Shown one piece after another: positions 34,253 to 40,969 of a stretch of 51,652 bases of DNA. The position numbers and the translations under genes are program-made. Origin of the DNA: Nitratireductor sp. GTDB taxonomy: Bacteria; Pseudomonadota; Alphaproteobacteria; Rhizobiales; Rhizobiaceae. How positions within the stretch are numbered: position 1 is the first letter of the stretch; each line of letters opens with the position of its first letter. The stretch covers positions 1 to 51,652 of the forward strand of contig JAGRLT010000050.1 in assembly GCA_020441665.1 (NCBI GenBank), given 5' to 3'. The notes under the pieces are model-generated. The model was given only the letters and a program-made list of their open reading frames with translations, ran no database searches and was not told the DNA's origin.

Positions 34253-34374
34253 GGGCAGGCCGGAAGTGAGCCTTGAAGCGGCACGGAGATGTGCTTCAAA
34301 GGCCTGCTTCCATGCCCGATGGCCGGCCTGATTTCAAGCCGCCATCGCAAGGCGCGGACGGGATTCGGTATTAA

Positions 34375-35325
34375 ATGGCGCAATCAACCGGCAGCGGCGG
34401 CGCGGCGAATGAGGGCGACCTTTCCTTCGCGGTGGCGTTTGGCTGCCTCGTCATGGGCGCGGTGGCGATGGGCGTGTCGCCGGTTTTCGTCCGCTTTTCG
34501 GAGGTGGACCCGTTTGCCAGCGCCTTCTGGCGCGTCCTGTTCGGCCTGCCGGTGCTGTTTTTCTGGGCCTTTTATGAAACCCGCCGGGCCGGGCGGGGGA
34601 TCGGCTGGCGCATCGACCGCGCGCTGCTGCTGTCGGGGCTGTTCTTTGCCGGCGATCTTGTCTTCTGGCATCTGGCGATCCACCACACGACCATGGCCAA
34701 TGCGACGCTGATGGCGACGCTGGCGCCGGTCTGGGTAGTGCTGTTTTCAGGCACGTTTATCGGCGAAAAAGTGCAGCGGCAGACCTGGCTTGGCCTGGCG
34801 CTCTGCCTGGCAGGCGCGGTGCTGCTGGTCGGGTCGAGCTATCGGCTGGCGCCGGAGCGCATCGTGGGGGACTTCTACGGCCTCGTCACCTCGTTCTTCT
34901 TCGGGCTCTATTTTCTGGCGGTGCGGGTCGCCCGGCGCAGCCGCAAGGGCGGCGAACTGACGTTTCTGTCGACCATCGTCACCACCGCCGTGCTGTTGGG
35001 CGTGGCGCTCTTTTCCGGCAACAAGATGTTTCCCGACAGCGCACAGGGCTATGCCGCGCTGGTGGCGCTCGGCACGTTCAGCCATGCCGGCGGGCAGGGG
35101 TTGCTGGCGGTGGCGCTGGGCGCGCTGTCGGCCGCCTTTTCCTCGCTTGTCATCTTCGTCGAGGCACTGTCGGCGGCGTTTTTCGGCTGGGCGGTCTTCG
35201 GCGAAACCCTGGGATCGTTGCAGCTTTGCGGCGCGGCGCTGATCCTTGCCGGCATCTGGATCGCCCGGCCGCGCAGCGCGCCGCCGGTGGTGCCGCCCGT
35301 CGCCCGTCCGACGGCGCGGGGATGA
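34375..35325 (+). CDS. DMT-superfamily transporter (EamA domains)
   Basis: A 316-residue inner-membrane protein with about ten hydrophobic segments in two EamA halves. Recognisable parts are LVMGAVAMGVSPVFVRFSEV, DPFASAFWRVLFGLPVLFFW, ANATLMATLAPVWVVLFSGT, GLALCLAGAVLLVG and, in the second half, FSHAGGQGLLAVALGALSAA and FVEALSAAFFGWAVFGETLG. EamA proteins usually export amino acids or metabolites; the substrate is unknown. The DUF1036 gene follows on the same strand 92 bases after the stop. Confidence 0.88.
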   Translation: MAQSTGSGGAANEGDLSFAVAFGCLVMGAVAMGVSPVFVRFSEVDPFASAFWRVLFGLPVLFFWAFYETRRAGRGIGWRIDRALLLSGLFFAGDLVFWHLAIHHTTMANATLMATLAPVWVVLFSGTFIGEKVQRQTWLGLALCLAGAVLLVGSSYRLAPERIVGDFYGLVTSFFFGLYFLAVRVARRSRKGGELTFLSTIVTTAVLLGVALFSGNKMFPDSAQGYAALVALGTFSHAGGQGLLAVALGALSAAFSSLVIFVEALSAAFFGWAVFGETLGSLQLCGAALILAGIWIARPRSAPPVVPPVARPTARG

Positions 35326-35417
35326 AGGGATTGCGCGCCGCCGATGCTGTTGACTTGCTCCGATGGCTCGGCGAAAAGCAGGTGTTTTTCAACACTGCGA
35401 CCGGAAAATCTTCGCGC

Positions 35418-35858
35418 ATGGGTCTGAAGACCGGCCTTTTCCTGTTTGGCGCCGTCCTGTCGGCCATGCTGTTGTCGGCAGCGGAGCCGGCGCGGGCCGA
35501 TTTCCGCATCTGCAACGATACCAAGAGCCTGGTCGGCGTCGCGCTCGGCTATTCCAGTCAGGGCGACTGGACGACGGAAGGCTGGTGGCAGATTCCCGGC
35601 GAGACCTGCGCCTCGCTGCTCGAGGGCGATCTCAACTCGCGCTACTATTACATCTATGCCGAGGATGCCGATCGCGGCGGACAGTGGCGCGGCGACATCT
35701 TCATGTGCACGGCCAACCAGGAATTCCGCATCGAGGGTGCCAATGAATGTTTCGAACGCGGCTATCAGAAGACCGGTTTCTTCGAGATCGATACCGAAAA
35801 CCGCGACAGCTGGATGGTGCGGCTGACCGAGACCGGCCAGAACGGCAAGTTCCAGTAA
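35418..35858 (+). CDS. Exported DUF1036 protein
   Basis: A 146-residue periplasmic protein. The signal peptide is TGLFLFGAVLSAMLLSAAEP with cleavage near ARA, and the mature part begins DFRICNDTKSLVGVALGYSS, then TEGWWQIPGETCASLLEG and YYYIYAEDADRGGQWRGDIF, the usual DUF1036 pattern with paired Cys. Function is unknown. ATG 35418 gives a clean signal peptide; an upstream ATG at 35322 overlapping the transporter stop would add 32 atypical residues. Confidence 0.85.
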   Translation: MGLKTGLFLFGAVLSAMLLSAAEPARADFRICNDTKSLVGVALGYSSQGDWTTEGWWQIPGETCASLLEGDLNSRYYYIYAEDADRGGQWRGDIFMCTANQEFRIEGANECFERGYQKTGFFEIDTENRDSWMVRLTETGQNGKFQ

Positions 35859-35862
35859 TAGC

Positions 35863-36822
35863 CTACGGCCGGATTTCGCCTGCCACCCGTTCGATTTCGG
35901 CGATCACCGCGTCGGGGCGCGTCCAGGCGGGCGCATGGCCGACGCCCTCAAGCCAGACGAGTTTCGACCCCTCGATATCGCGCGCCAGCCCTTCGGAGTG
36001 GATATGGGCGAGCACGACATCGTCGCTGTCGCCGCTGAGGATCGAGGTGGGAACGGCAATCTCCCGATAGCGCTGCGAGAAGGCGCGCACGAAACCGTAC
36101 AGGCTGGTGACATCAGCCGCATTGTTGCGAAAGGTCTGCGGCCGCAATACGAGCTGGGTGGCCGAGATCTCGGCATATCGCGGCGGGGTCTTTTCAGGCG
36201 CGAAGATTTCGCCGACGCCCTTCCTGTAGCGCAGATGGCCGGCGGGAACCGCGATCAGTTCGGAAAAGAGATAACCGATCACCGGCAGCGCGGTGACGTC
36301 GTAATACCAGGTGACGCCGCCACCGGGCCAGGGATGGGTCGCCGGTGCCAGAAAGACGAGGCCGGCCACTTGGCCCGGATGCTCCACGGCGAGGCTTGCG
36401 GCCACCGACGCGCCATAGGAATGGCCGATGACGATCGCCCTGTCGATGCCGAGCTTGCCGAGCAGGCCCGAGAGGATGCGGGCCTGGCCGCTCGGAAGGT
36501 GCATGTCGGCGGCACCGCCCCGCGTCGAATGGCCGTGCCCCGGCCGGTCGACGAAGATCAGCCGGGCGCGGCCGCGCAGTTTGTCGAGCAGGACGCCCTG
36601 CTGCTCGCGCAGATTGCCGCTGGCGCCGTGGATGAAGAGCAGCGGCGGCAGGTCGGCATCCCCTTCCGCCGGGTAGTCCGTATAATGCAGGCGGACATCG
36701 CCGATCTCGGCGAAGTCGCCGACCGGCGGATAGGCCTCGTTGGTCTGGCGGGTGAGATGGAGCGTGCGGCCATAAAGCGCGCCGGCAAGGGCAAAGACGA
36801 ACAGAAGGATCAGCTTGAGCAT
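35863..36822 (-). CDS. Alpha/beta hydrolase with N-terminal membrane anchor
   Basis: A 319-residue serine hydrolase. A hydrophobic N-terminus (LKLILLFVFALAGALYGRTL) likely anchors or exports it. The fold shows LPPLLFIHGASGNLREQQGV, IFVDRPGHGHSTRG, the nucleophile in IVIGHSYGASVAASLAVEHP, the acid in SILSGDSDDVVLAHIHSEG and the His in LEGVGHAPAWTRPDAV. The substrate is unknown. It is transcribed toward the DUF1036 gene and may share a transcript with the TPR gene just upstream, with 27 bases between. Confidence 0.88.
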   Translation of the reverse strand: MLKLILLFVFALAGALYGRTLHLTRQTNEAYPPVGDFAEIGDVRLHYTDYPAEGDADLPPLLFIHGASGNLREQQGVLLDKLRGRARLIFVDRPGHGHSTRGGAADMHLPSGQARILSGLLGKLGIDRAIVIGHSYGASVAASLAVEHPGQVAGLVFLAPATHPWPGGGVTWYYDVTALPVIGYLFSELIAVPAGHLRYRKGVGEIFAPEKTPPRYAEISATQLVLRPQTFRNNAADVTSLYGFVRAFSQRYREIAVPTSILSGDSDDVVLAHIHSEGLARDIEGSKLVWLEGVGHAPAWTRPDAVIAEIERVAGEIRP

Positions 36823-36849
36823 GTTCGGGGAGGCTTTGCTTGGAAGCGG

Positions 36850-37452
36850 TCAGGTCGCGCTGCCGGCGAGCTTTTCTTCCAGGTCGATAACGGCCTTCTG
36901 GGCCTGGGGATTGGCGGGATAGATTTCGAGCAGCCGGTACCAGACGGTCAGCGCCTCGCGGTCGCGGTCGACCGCCTGCAGCATGACGGCGAGGCCCGAC
37001 AGGGCGCCGAAATGGCGCGGCTCGAGCGTGAGCACCTGCTCGACATCGCTGATCGAGCGGCCGAAGCGCTTCATGGTGAAATAGAGCGTGGCGCGGCGGT
37101 TCCAGCCCTCGGCATAATCGGGGGCGAGCGCTATGACTTGATCGAGCAGGTCGAGCGCCACCGCGCTGTCGTCATTGCCCATCGCCTCGGCGGCGCGTTC
37201 CATCAGCAGGTCGATGGTGTCGGAGCCCGAATCGGTCATCCGCATGAAGATCAGCCGGCTGGTGCGCTTGGCGGCCTTGGGACTGGTTTCGCGGCCGAGC
37301 TGGTCGAACAGTTCATCGAGCTTCTGCTGCTGCTCGGCGCTGCGGGTGGTGAGCAGCGCGGTCTGCCCGCCGTCGATCGCCCTTGCCGGCTGGGCCGGTA
37401 GTCCGGCCAGGGCCGACAGCATTGCGAGAAGGATCGGCAGGCGCGCGCTCAT
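36850..37452 (-). CDS. Exported TPR-repeat protein
   Basis: A 200-residue protein with a signal peptide (LPILLAMLSALAGLPAQPAR, cleavage near ARA) and tetratricopeptide-like repeats. Examples are ALDLLDQVIALAPDYAEGWN, ATLYFTMKRFGRSISDVEQV, LTLEPRHFGALSGLAVMLQA and ALTVWYRLLEIYPANPQ. It is probably a periplasmic protein-protein adaptor. No partner is identified. It lies upstream of the membrane hydrolase and downstream of rpmJ on the same strand. Confidence 0.88.
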   Translation of the reverse strand: MSARLPILLAMLSALAGLPAQPARAIDGGQTALLTTRSAEQQQKLDELFDQLGRETSPKAAKRTSRLIFMRMTDSGSDTIDLLMERAAEAMGNDDSAVALDLLDQVIALAPDYAEGWNRRATLYFTMKRFGRSISDVEQVLTLEPRHFGALSGLAVMLQAVDRDREALTVWYRLLEIYPANPQAQKAVIDLEEKLAGSAT

Positions 37453-37537
37453 ACCGCAAGAGTAGCGCAGCGCGCGGGCAGGTCAAATCCAATTGTTCGT
37501 GAAGGCCGACCGTTCGCGAAGACGTATCAACGCGAAA

Positions 37538-37559
37538 GCCCGGCGACGGGGCACCGGGC
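37538..37559 (-). terminator. Possible terminator of rpmJ
   Basis: GCCCGG and CCGGGC arms (37538-37543 and 37554-37559) enclose a 10-base loop, and on the minus strand the stem is followed by only TTT. It is a weak candidate 70 bases after the rpmJ stop. Confidence 0.4.
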
Positions 37560-37630
37560 GGTTGCAGGTCGTTGCGCTTCCGGCGGGTACTACAAGCCGC
37601 AGCGCCCGGCGGTCGGGGCCTCAGCCCACC

Positions 37631-37756
37631 TCAGCCCTGGCGGGCCTTGAAGCGCGGATTCTGCTTGTTGATGATGTAGACGCGACCCTTGCGGCGAACC
37701 AGGCGATTGGCCCGGTGGCGGCTCTTGAGGGCTTTGAGCGAGTTCTTGATCTTCAT
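37631..37756 (-). CDS. rpmJ: 50S ribosomal protein L36 (Cys-less form)
   Basis: A 41-residue ribosomal protein: [20 protein letters not shown], then [20 protein letters not shown] and a final G. The zinc-binding Cys and His of the classic L36 are replaced, so this is the Cys-less form used by most alphaproteobacteria and favourable under zinc limitation. The gene has a long (~115-base) structured leader and a strong promoter. It is easily missed because of its size. Confidence 0.95.
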   Translation of the reverse strand: MKIKNSLKALKSRHRANRLVRRKGRVYIINKQNPRFKARQG

Positions 37757-37878
37757 CGGTCCGGTCCGTTTCTGTTGCGCGCAACCGGCGTCCCGGCGGC
37801 GAAAATGCATGTGTCCATGTTCTGCAAAACAAAGCGCGCCGTGACCTGTTGCGGGGAGGCGCGCTGAAGTTGGCGGTG

Positions 37879-37907
37879 TCATAAGGGATAAGGCGGCAAA
37901 ATGTCAA
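37879..37907 (-). promoter_or_regulatory. Sigma-70 promoter of rpmJ
   Basis: On the minus strand TTGACA (37902-37907) and TTATGA (37879-37884) are 17 bases apart, an almost ideal housekeeping promoter. It predicts a ~115-base leader that includes the perfect palindrome GTTGCGCGCAAC (37774-37785). Confidence 0.75.
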
Positions 37908-38016
37908 GCGGCGCCAGGGGGCGAAAAGCGGTCGAAACATGCCGGGACTTGCCTTTATGGCGCGGTTTCCGCCACACTGTAGGTCGGCAGGACAAAGGGA
38001 TCAACGGGAGGTGAGC

Positions 38017-38475
38017 ATGGAAGGCCATTGCAGTTGCAGCCGGGTGCGCTACCGGGTCGGGGCGAAGCCGATCATCACCCATTGCTGCCATTGTTCATGG
38101 TGCCAGCGGGAGACCGGCTCGGCCTTTGCGGTCAATGCGGTGGTGGAGACGAGCGAGATCGATATCGTGTTCGGCGAGCCGGAGACGATCGTGACGCCGT
38201 CGGCGAGCGGCAAGGGCCAGAAAATCGTGCGCTGCGCCCATTGCCGGGTGGCGCTGTGGAGCCACTATGCCGGCGCCGGCGAAGCCCTGAGCTTTCTGCG
38301 CGTCGGCACGCTGGACGATCCCGATCTCTGCCCGCCGGATGTCCACATCTTCACCTCGACCAAGCGCCAATGGGTGCGGCTGCCGGAAGATGCGCGTGTT
38401 TTCGAGGAATTCTACAACCCGGCCGAAGTGTGGAGCGACGAAGCAAGAGCACGCTGGAAGGCCGCCAAGGGATAG
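38017..38475 (+). CDS. GFA/CENP-V-family zinc protein
   Basis: A 152-residue protein of the GFA family, named after glutathione-dependent formaldehyde-activating enzyme. The zinc-binding cysteines are visible in EGHCSCSRVRYRVG, THCCHCSWCQRETGSAFA and KIVRCAHCRVALWSHYAGAG. Many members have unknown activity, and Gfa itself adds formaldehyde to glutathione. A link with sarcosine oxidase, which makes a C1 unit, 860 bases away is possible but unproven. GGGAGGTGA precedes the ATG. Confidence 0.88.
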   Translation: MEGHCSCSRVRYRVGAKPIITHCCHCSWCQRETGSAFAVNAVVETSEIDIVFGEPETIVTPSASGKGQKIVRCAHCRVALWSHYAGAGEALSFLRVGTLDDPDLCPPDVHIFTSTKRQWVRLPEDARVFEEFYNPAEVWSDEARARWKAAKG

Positions 38476-38534
38476 GGCGGCAGTGGACAAGCAATCGGTG
38501 CGCTGATGCCGGGAAACGAGCTTGCTAAACAGCC

Positions 38535-38816
38535 TTAGGAAACTGCTTTGTGCAGAATTGAGGAGATCAGGGTCTGATATGGCATGCCCTCGCGCATCGC
38601 CATGGCCTTGAGGCGCAGAAGATCGTTCTTTTGAATCCGAAGCGAAATCTTCACCCGCTCGGCGTTGATCGTGGCGCGCGCGGCGTCGCGGATCTCCGTT
38701 TTTCGTTCAGGCGTCAGAAAGCTTTCGCCGACTTCATAGCCGCTGCTTTCGATCGCTTCGGCAAGCTCTCTTTCCTCATCGTCGAGGAAACGGGAGATTC
38801 TGGGTTCCTTGCTCAT
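38535..38816 (-). CDS. Type II antitoxin, ribbon-helix-helix (BrnA/CopG-like)
   Basis: A 93-residue protein, the second gene of a two-gene unit. Its C-terminal half has the ribbon-helix-helix pattern: a beta-strand VKISLRIQKNDLLRLKAMAM followed by REGMPYQTLISSILHKAV. The N-terminal half (SRFLDDEERELAEAIESSGY) would wrap the toxin. It starts inside the toxin stop (ATGA overlap). A direct repeat covering the promoter is a good autoregulatory site. No other TA gene is nearby. Confidence 0.82.
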   Translation of the reverse strand: MSKEPRISRFLDDEERELAEAIESSGYEVGESFLTPERKTEIRDAARATINAERVKISLRIQKNDLLRLKAMAMREGMPYQTLISSILHKAVS

Positions 38817-39100
38817 GCTTTCATGTCTCCTGCGGACAGATACAGGGCGGTGTGCTTGCGGCTGGGATAGACCGTCTTCAGGAAGATACCGTTCTCATCC
38901 TCAACAAAGGGCACGACATGGGCATAGCCATTGATTTCAAGCACGAACATGCGCTGATGCGGCCGTGTCGGGTTGCGGAGGATATCGAGTATTCGTCCCT
39001 CTTCGATCGCAATGAGACAATCCTCAAAGCCGATATTGCCCCTTGCGCTGTCGGCGCGCAGGGCCGCCGCCTTTTCCGCATTCCAATGAATTTGCGTCAT
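38813..39100 (-). CDS. Type II toxin, BrnT-like RNase
   Basis: A 95-residue protein upstream of and overlapping the antitoxin gene. The sequence (IHWNAEKAAALRADSARGNI, GFEDCLIAIEEGRILDILRN, HQRMFVLEINGYAHVVPFVE, GIFLKTVYPSRKHTALYLSA) has the compact BrnT/RelE-like beta-sheet pattern, with a C-terminal basic YPSRKH where BrnT carries catalytic Arg and Lys. BrnT cleaves mRNA; that is inferred here. Order toxin-then-antitoxin is as in brnTA. A very short leader precedes the ATG. Confidence 0.75.
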   Translation of the reverse strand: MTQIHWNAEKAAALRADSARGNIGFEDCLIAIEEGRILDILRNPTRPHQRMFVLEINGYAHVVPFVEDENGIFLKTVYPSRKHTALYLSAGDMKA

Positions 39101-39108
39101 ACCGTCAT

Positions 39109-39146
39109 TGTATGGACAATGTATGGCAAAGCAAATGGATTTTCAA
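39109..39146 (-). promoter_or_regulatory. Promoter and operator of the toxin-antitoxin pair
   Basis: On the minus strand TTGAAA (39141-39146) and TACATT (39118-39123) are 17 bases apart. The same stretch holds two adjacent 11-base repeats (TGTATGGACAA at 39109-39119 and TGTATGGCAAA at 39120-39130), and a CATTG/CAATG dyad. They cover the -10 and start, fitting autorepression by the RHH antitoxin. Confidence 0.6.
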
Positions 39147-39179
39147 GATGCGCTTTTTTGCGTTGCCGGTTCCACCCCC

Positions 39180-39279
39180 GTCGCAAACAATATGAATCGC
39201 GTCGCAGAAAGTCGCAACTTTTTGCCGCGAAAAGCGCCTATTGCCGCGCGGTTGGTAGACTGTGGTCCGGTAGACTGTG
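39180..39279 (+). promoter_or_regulatory. Repeat-rich upstream region of soxBDAG
   Basis: GTCGCA occurs at 39180, 39201 and 39211, spaced 21 and 10 bases (two and one helical turns). A second direct repeat, GGTAGACTGTG, occurs at 39254 and 39269, 15 bases apart. The layout suggests a dimeric activator, such as an AraC-type regulator, and a separate promoter-proximal site. The regulator is not in the window. Confidence 0.45.
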
Positions 39280-39334
39280 CTAGGGTGCCGGAGTGCCGAG
39301 AATTTCCCTTTTTTCGACAGGAAGAAGCAGCCCC

Positions 39335-40588
39335 ATGCGCAAGTTTTCAGCCTTTGCCATCGCCCGGGAGGCGCTGCGCCACCACAAGGGGTGGGAGAAG
39401 CAGTGGGTCAGTCCCGAGCCGAAGGCGAGCTATGACGTGATCATTGTCGGCGCCGGCGGCCATGGCCTCGCCACCGCCTATTACCTGGCCAAGGAACACG
39501 GCATCACCAATATCGCCGTGCTCGAAAAGGGCTGGCTCGGCGGCGGCAATACCGGCCGCAATACCACGATCATCCGCTCGAACTATCTCTACGACGAATC
39601 GGCCGGCATCTATAACCACGCGGTGAAACTGTGGGAGGGGCTGTCACAGGACCTCAACTACAACGTCATGTTCTCCCAGCGCGGCGTGATGATGCTGGCG
39701 CACAATGTGCATGACGTGCAGGTCTTCAAGCGGCACATCCATGCCAACCGGCTCAACGGCGTCGACAATGCCTGGCTGACACCGGAAGAGGCGAAGGCGT
39801 TCTGCCCGCCGCTCAACATTTCGCGCACCGCCCGCTATCCCGTCATGGGGGCCGCGCTGCAGCGCAAGGGCGGCACCGCGCGGCACGATGCGGTTGCCTG
39901 GGGCTATGCCCGCAAGGCGCATGCCATGGGCGTTCACATCATCCAGAACTGCGAGGTGATCGGGATTAATCGCGGCGCCGATGGCGCGGTGACCGGCGTC
40001 GAGACGACGCGCGGCACGATCGGCGCCAGGAAGATCGGCGTCGTGGCGGCGGGGCATACCTCGGTGCTGATGCAGATGGCGGGCATCCGCATGCCGCTCG
40101 AAAGCTTCCCGCTGCAGGCGCTCGTTTCCGAGCCGGTCAAGCCGTGCTTTCCCTGTGTCGTCATGTCGAACACGGTGCATGCGTATATCTCGCAGTCCGA
40201 CAAGGGCGAACTGGTCATCGGCGCCGGCACCGACCAATACACCTCCTATTCCCAGACTGGCGGGCTGCACATTCTCAACCACACGCTCGACGCGATCTGC
40301 GAGATGTTCCCGATGTTCACCCGGATGAAGATGCTGCGCTCGTGGGGCGGCATTGTCGACGTGACGCCGGACCGCTCGCCGATCCTCGCCAAGACGCCGG
40401 TCAAGGGGCTCTATGTCAATTGCGGCTGGGGCACGGGCGGCTTCAAGGCGACGCCGGGCTCGGGCCATGTCTTCGCCCACACGATCGCGCACGACGCACC
40501 GCACAAGATCAATGAGGGCTACACGCTGGAGCGCTTCAAGACCGGCCGGCTGATCGACGAGGCGGCTGCCGCCGCCGTGGCGCATTGA
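39335..40588 (+). CDS. soxB: Sarcosine oxidase, beta subunit
   Basis: A 417-residue flavoprotein subunit of heterotetrameric sarcosine oxidase. The N-terminal ADP-binding motif is [20 protein letters not shown], the flavin attachment region contains [17 protein letters not shown], and the C-terminus has [20 protein letters not shown] and [20 protein letters not shown]. It oxidises sarcosine (N-methylglycine) to glycine, passing the methyl group to tetrahydrofolate in the alpha subunit. ATG 39335 is used; an upstream in-frame ATG adds 14 atypical residues. It is first gene of soxBDAG. Confidence 0.95.
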   Translation: MRKFSAFAIAREALRHHKGWEKQWVSPEPKASYDVIIVGAGGHGLATAYYLAKEHGITNIAVLEKGWLGGGNTGRNTTIIRSNYLYDESAGIYNHAVKLWEGLSQDLNYNVMFSQRGVMMLAHNVHDVQVFKRHIHANRLNGVDNAWLTPEEAKAFCPPLNISRTARYPVMGAALQRKGGTARHDAVAWGYARKAHAMGVHIIQNCEVIGINRGADGAVTGVETTRGTIGARKIGVVAAGHTSVLMQMAGIRMPLESFPLQALVSEPVKPCFPCVVMSNTVHAYISQSDKGELVIGAGTDQYTSYSQTGGLHILNHTLDAICEMFPMFTRMKMLRSWGGIVDVTPDRSPILAKTPVKGLYVNCGWGTGGFKATPGSGHVFAHTIAHDAPHKINEGYTLERFKTGRLIDEAAAAAVAH

Positions 40589-40600
40589 GGGGAAACGAAC

Positions 40601-40969
40601 ATGCTGCTGATCCATTGCCCCTATTGCGAAGAGGAGCGCCCGGAGCTTGAATTCCGCGGCGCGGGCGAGGCCCATATCGCGCGGCCGACCAATATGGCCG
40701 AGATCTCGGATGATGATTTTGAGAAGTTCTTCTTCATCCGCGACAACCAGAAGGGCATCGTTTTCGAGCGCTGGCGGCATATCCATGGCTGCGGGCGGTT
40801 CTTCAACGCCGTGCGCCATTCGGTCTCCGACAAGTTTATCGCGACCTACAGAGCGGGCGAGAAGAAGCCGAAAATCACGCAGAAGCAGATCGATGCGGTC
40901 AAGCCGCCGGCCAGGGGCACGCCGGCCAACGAGCCGGTGTGGACCATCGAGAAGGGGGCGGCGAAATGA
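40601..40969 (+). CDS. soxD: Sarcosine oxidase, delta subunit
   Basis: A 122-residue subunit. The zinc site is formed by CPYC in MLLIHCPYCEEERPELEF plus the later His and Cys of RWRHIHGCGRFFNAVRH. It stabilises the enzyme rather than catalysing. It begins 12 bases after soxB, and its stop overlaps the soxA start by four bases (ATGA). Confidence 0.95.
   Translation: MLLIHCPYCEEERPELEFRGAGEAHIARPTNMAEISDDDFEKFFFIRDNQKGIVFERWRHIHGCGRFFNAVRHSVSDKFIATYRAGEKKPKITQKQIDAVKPPARGTPANEPVWTIEKGAAK

Noticed and set aside
35935-37401. A 488-codon plus-strand open frame opposite the hydrolase and TPR genes
   Set aside because: It is a shadow of two minus-strand genes with clear domains.
39108-39440. A small 110-codon frame starting in the toxin-antitoxin/sox gap
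   Set aside because: It overlaps the soxB start in another frame, has no ribosome-binding site and no family likeness; the region is better explained as regulatory.
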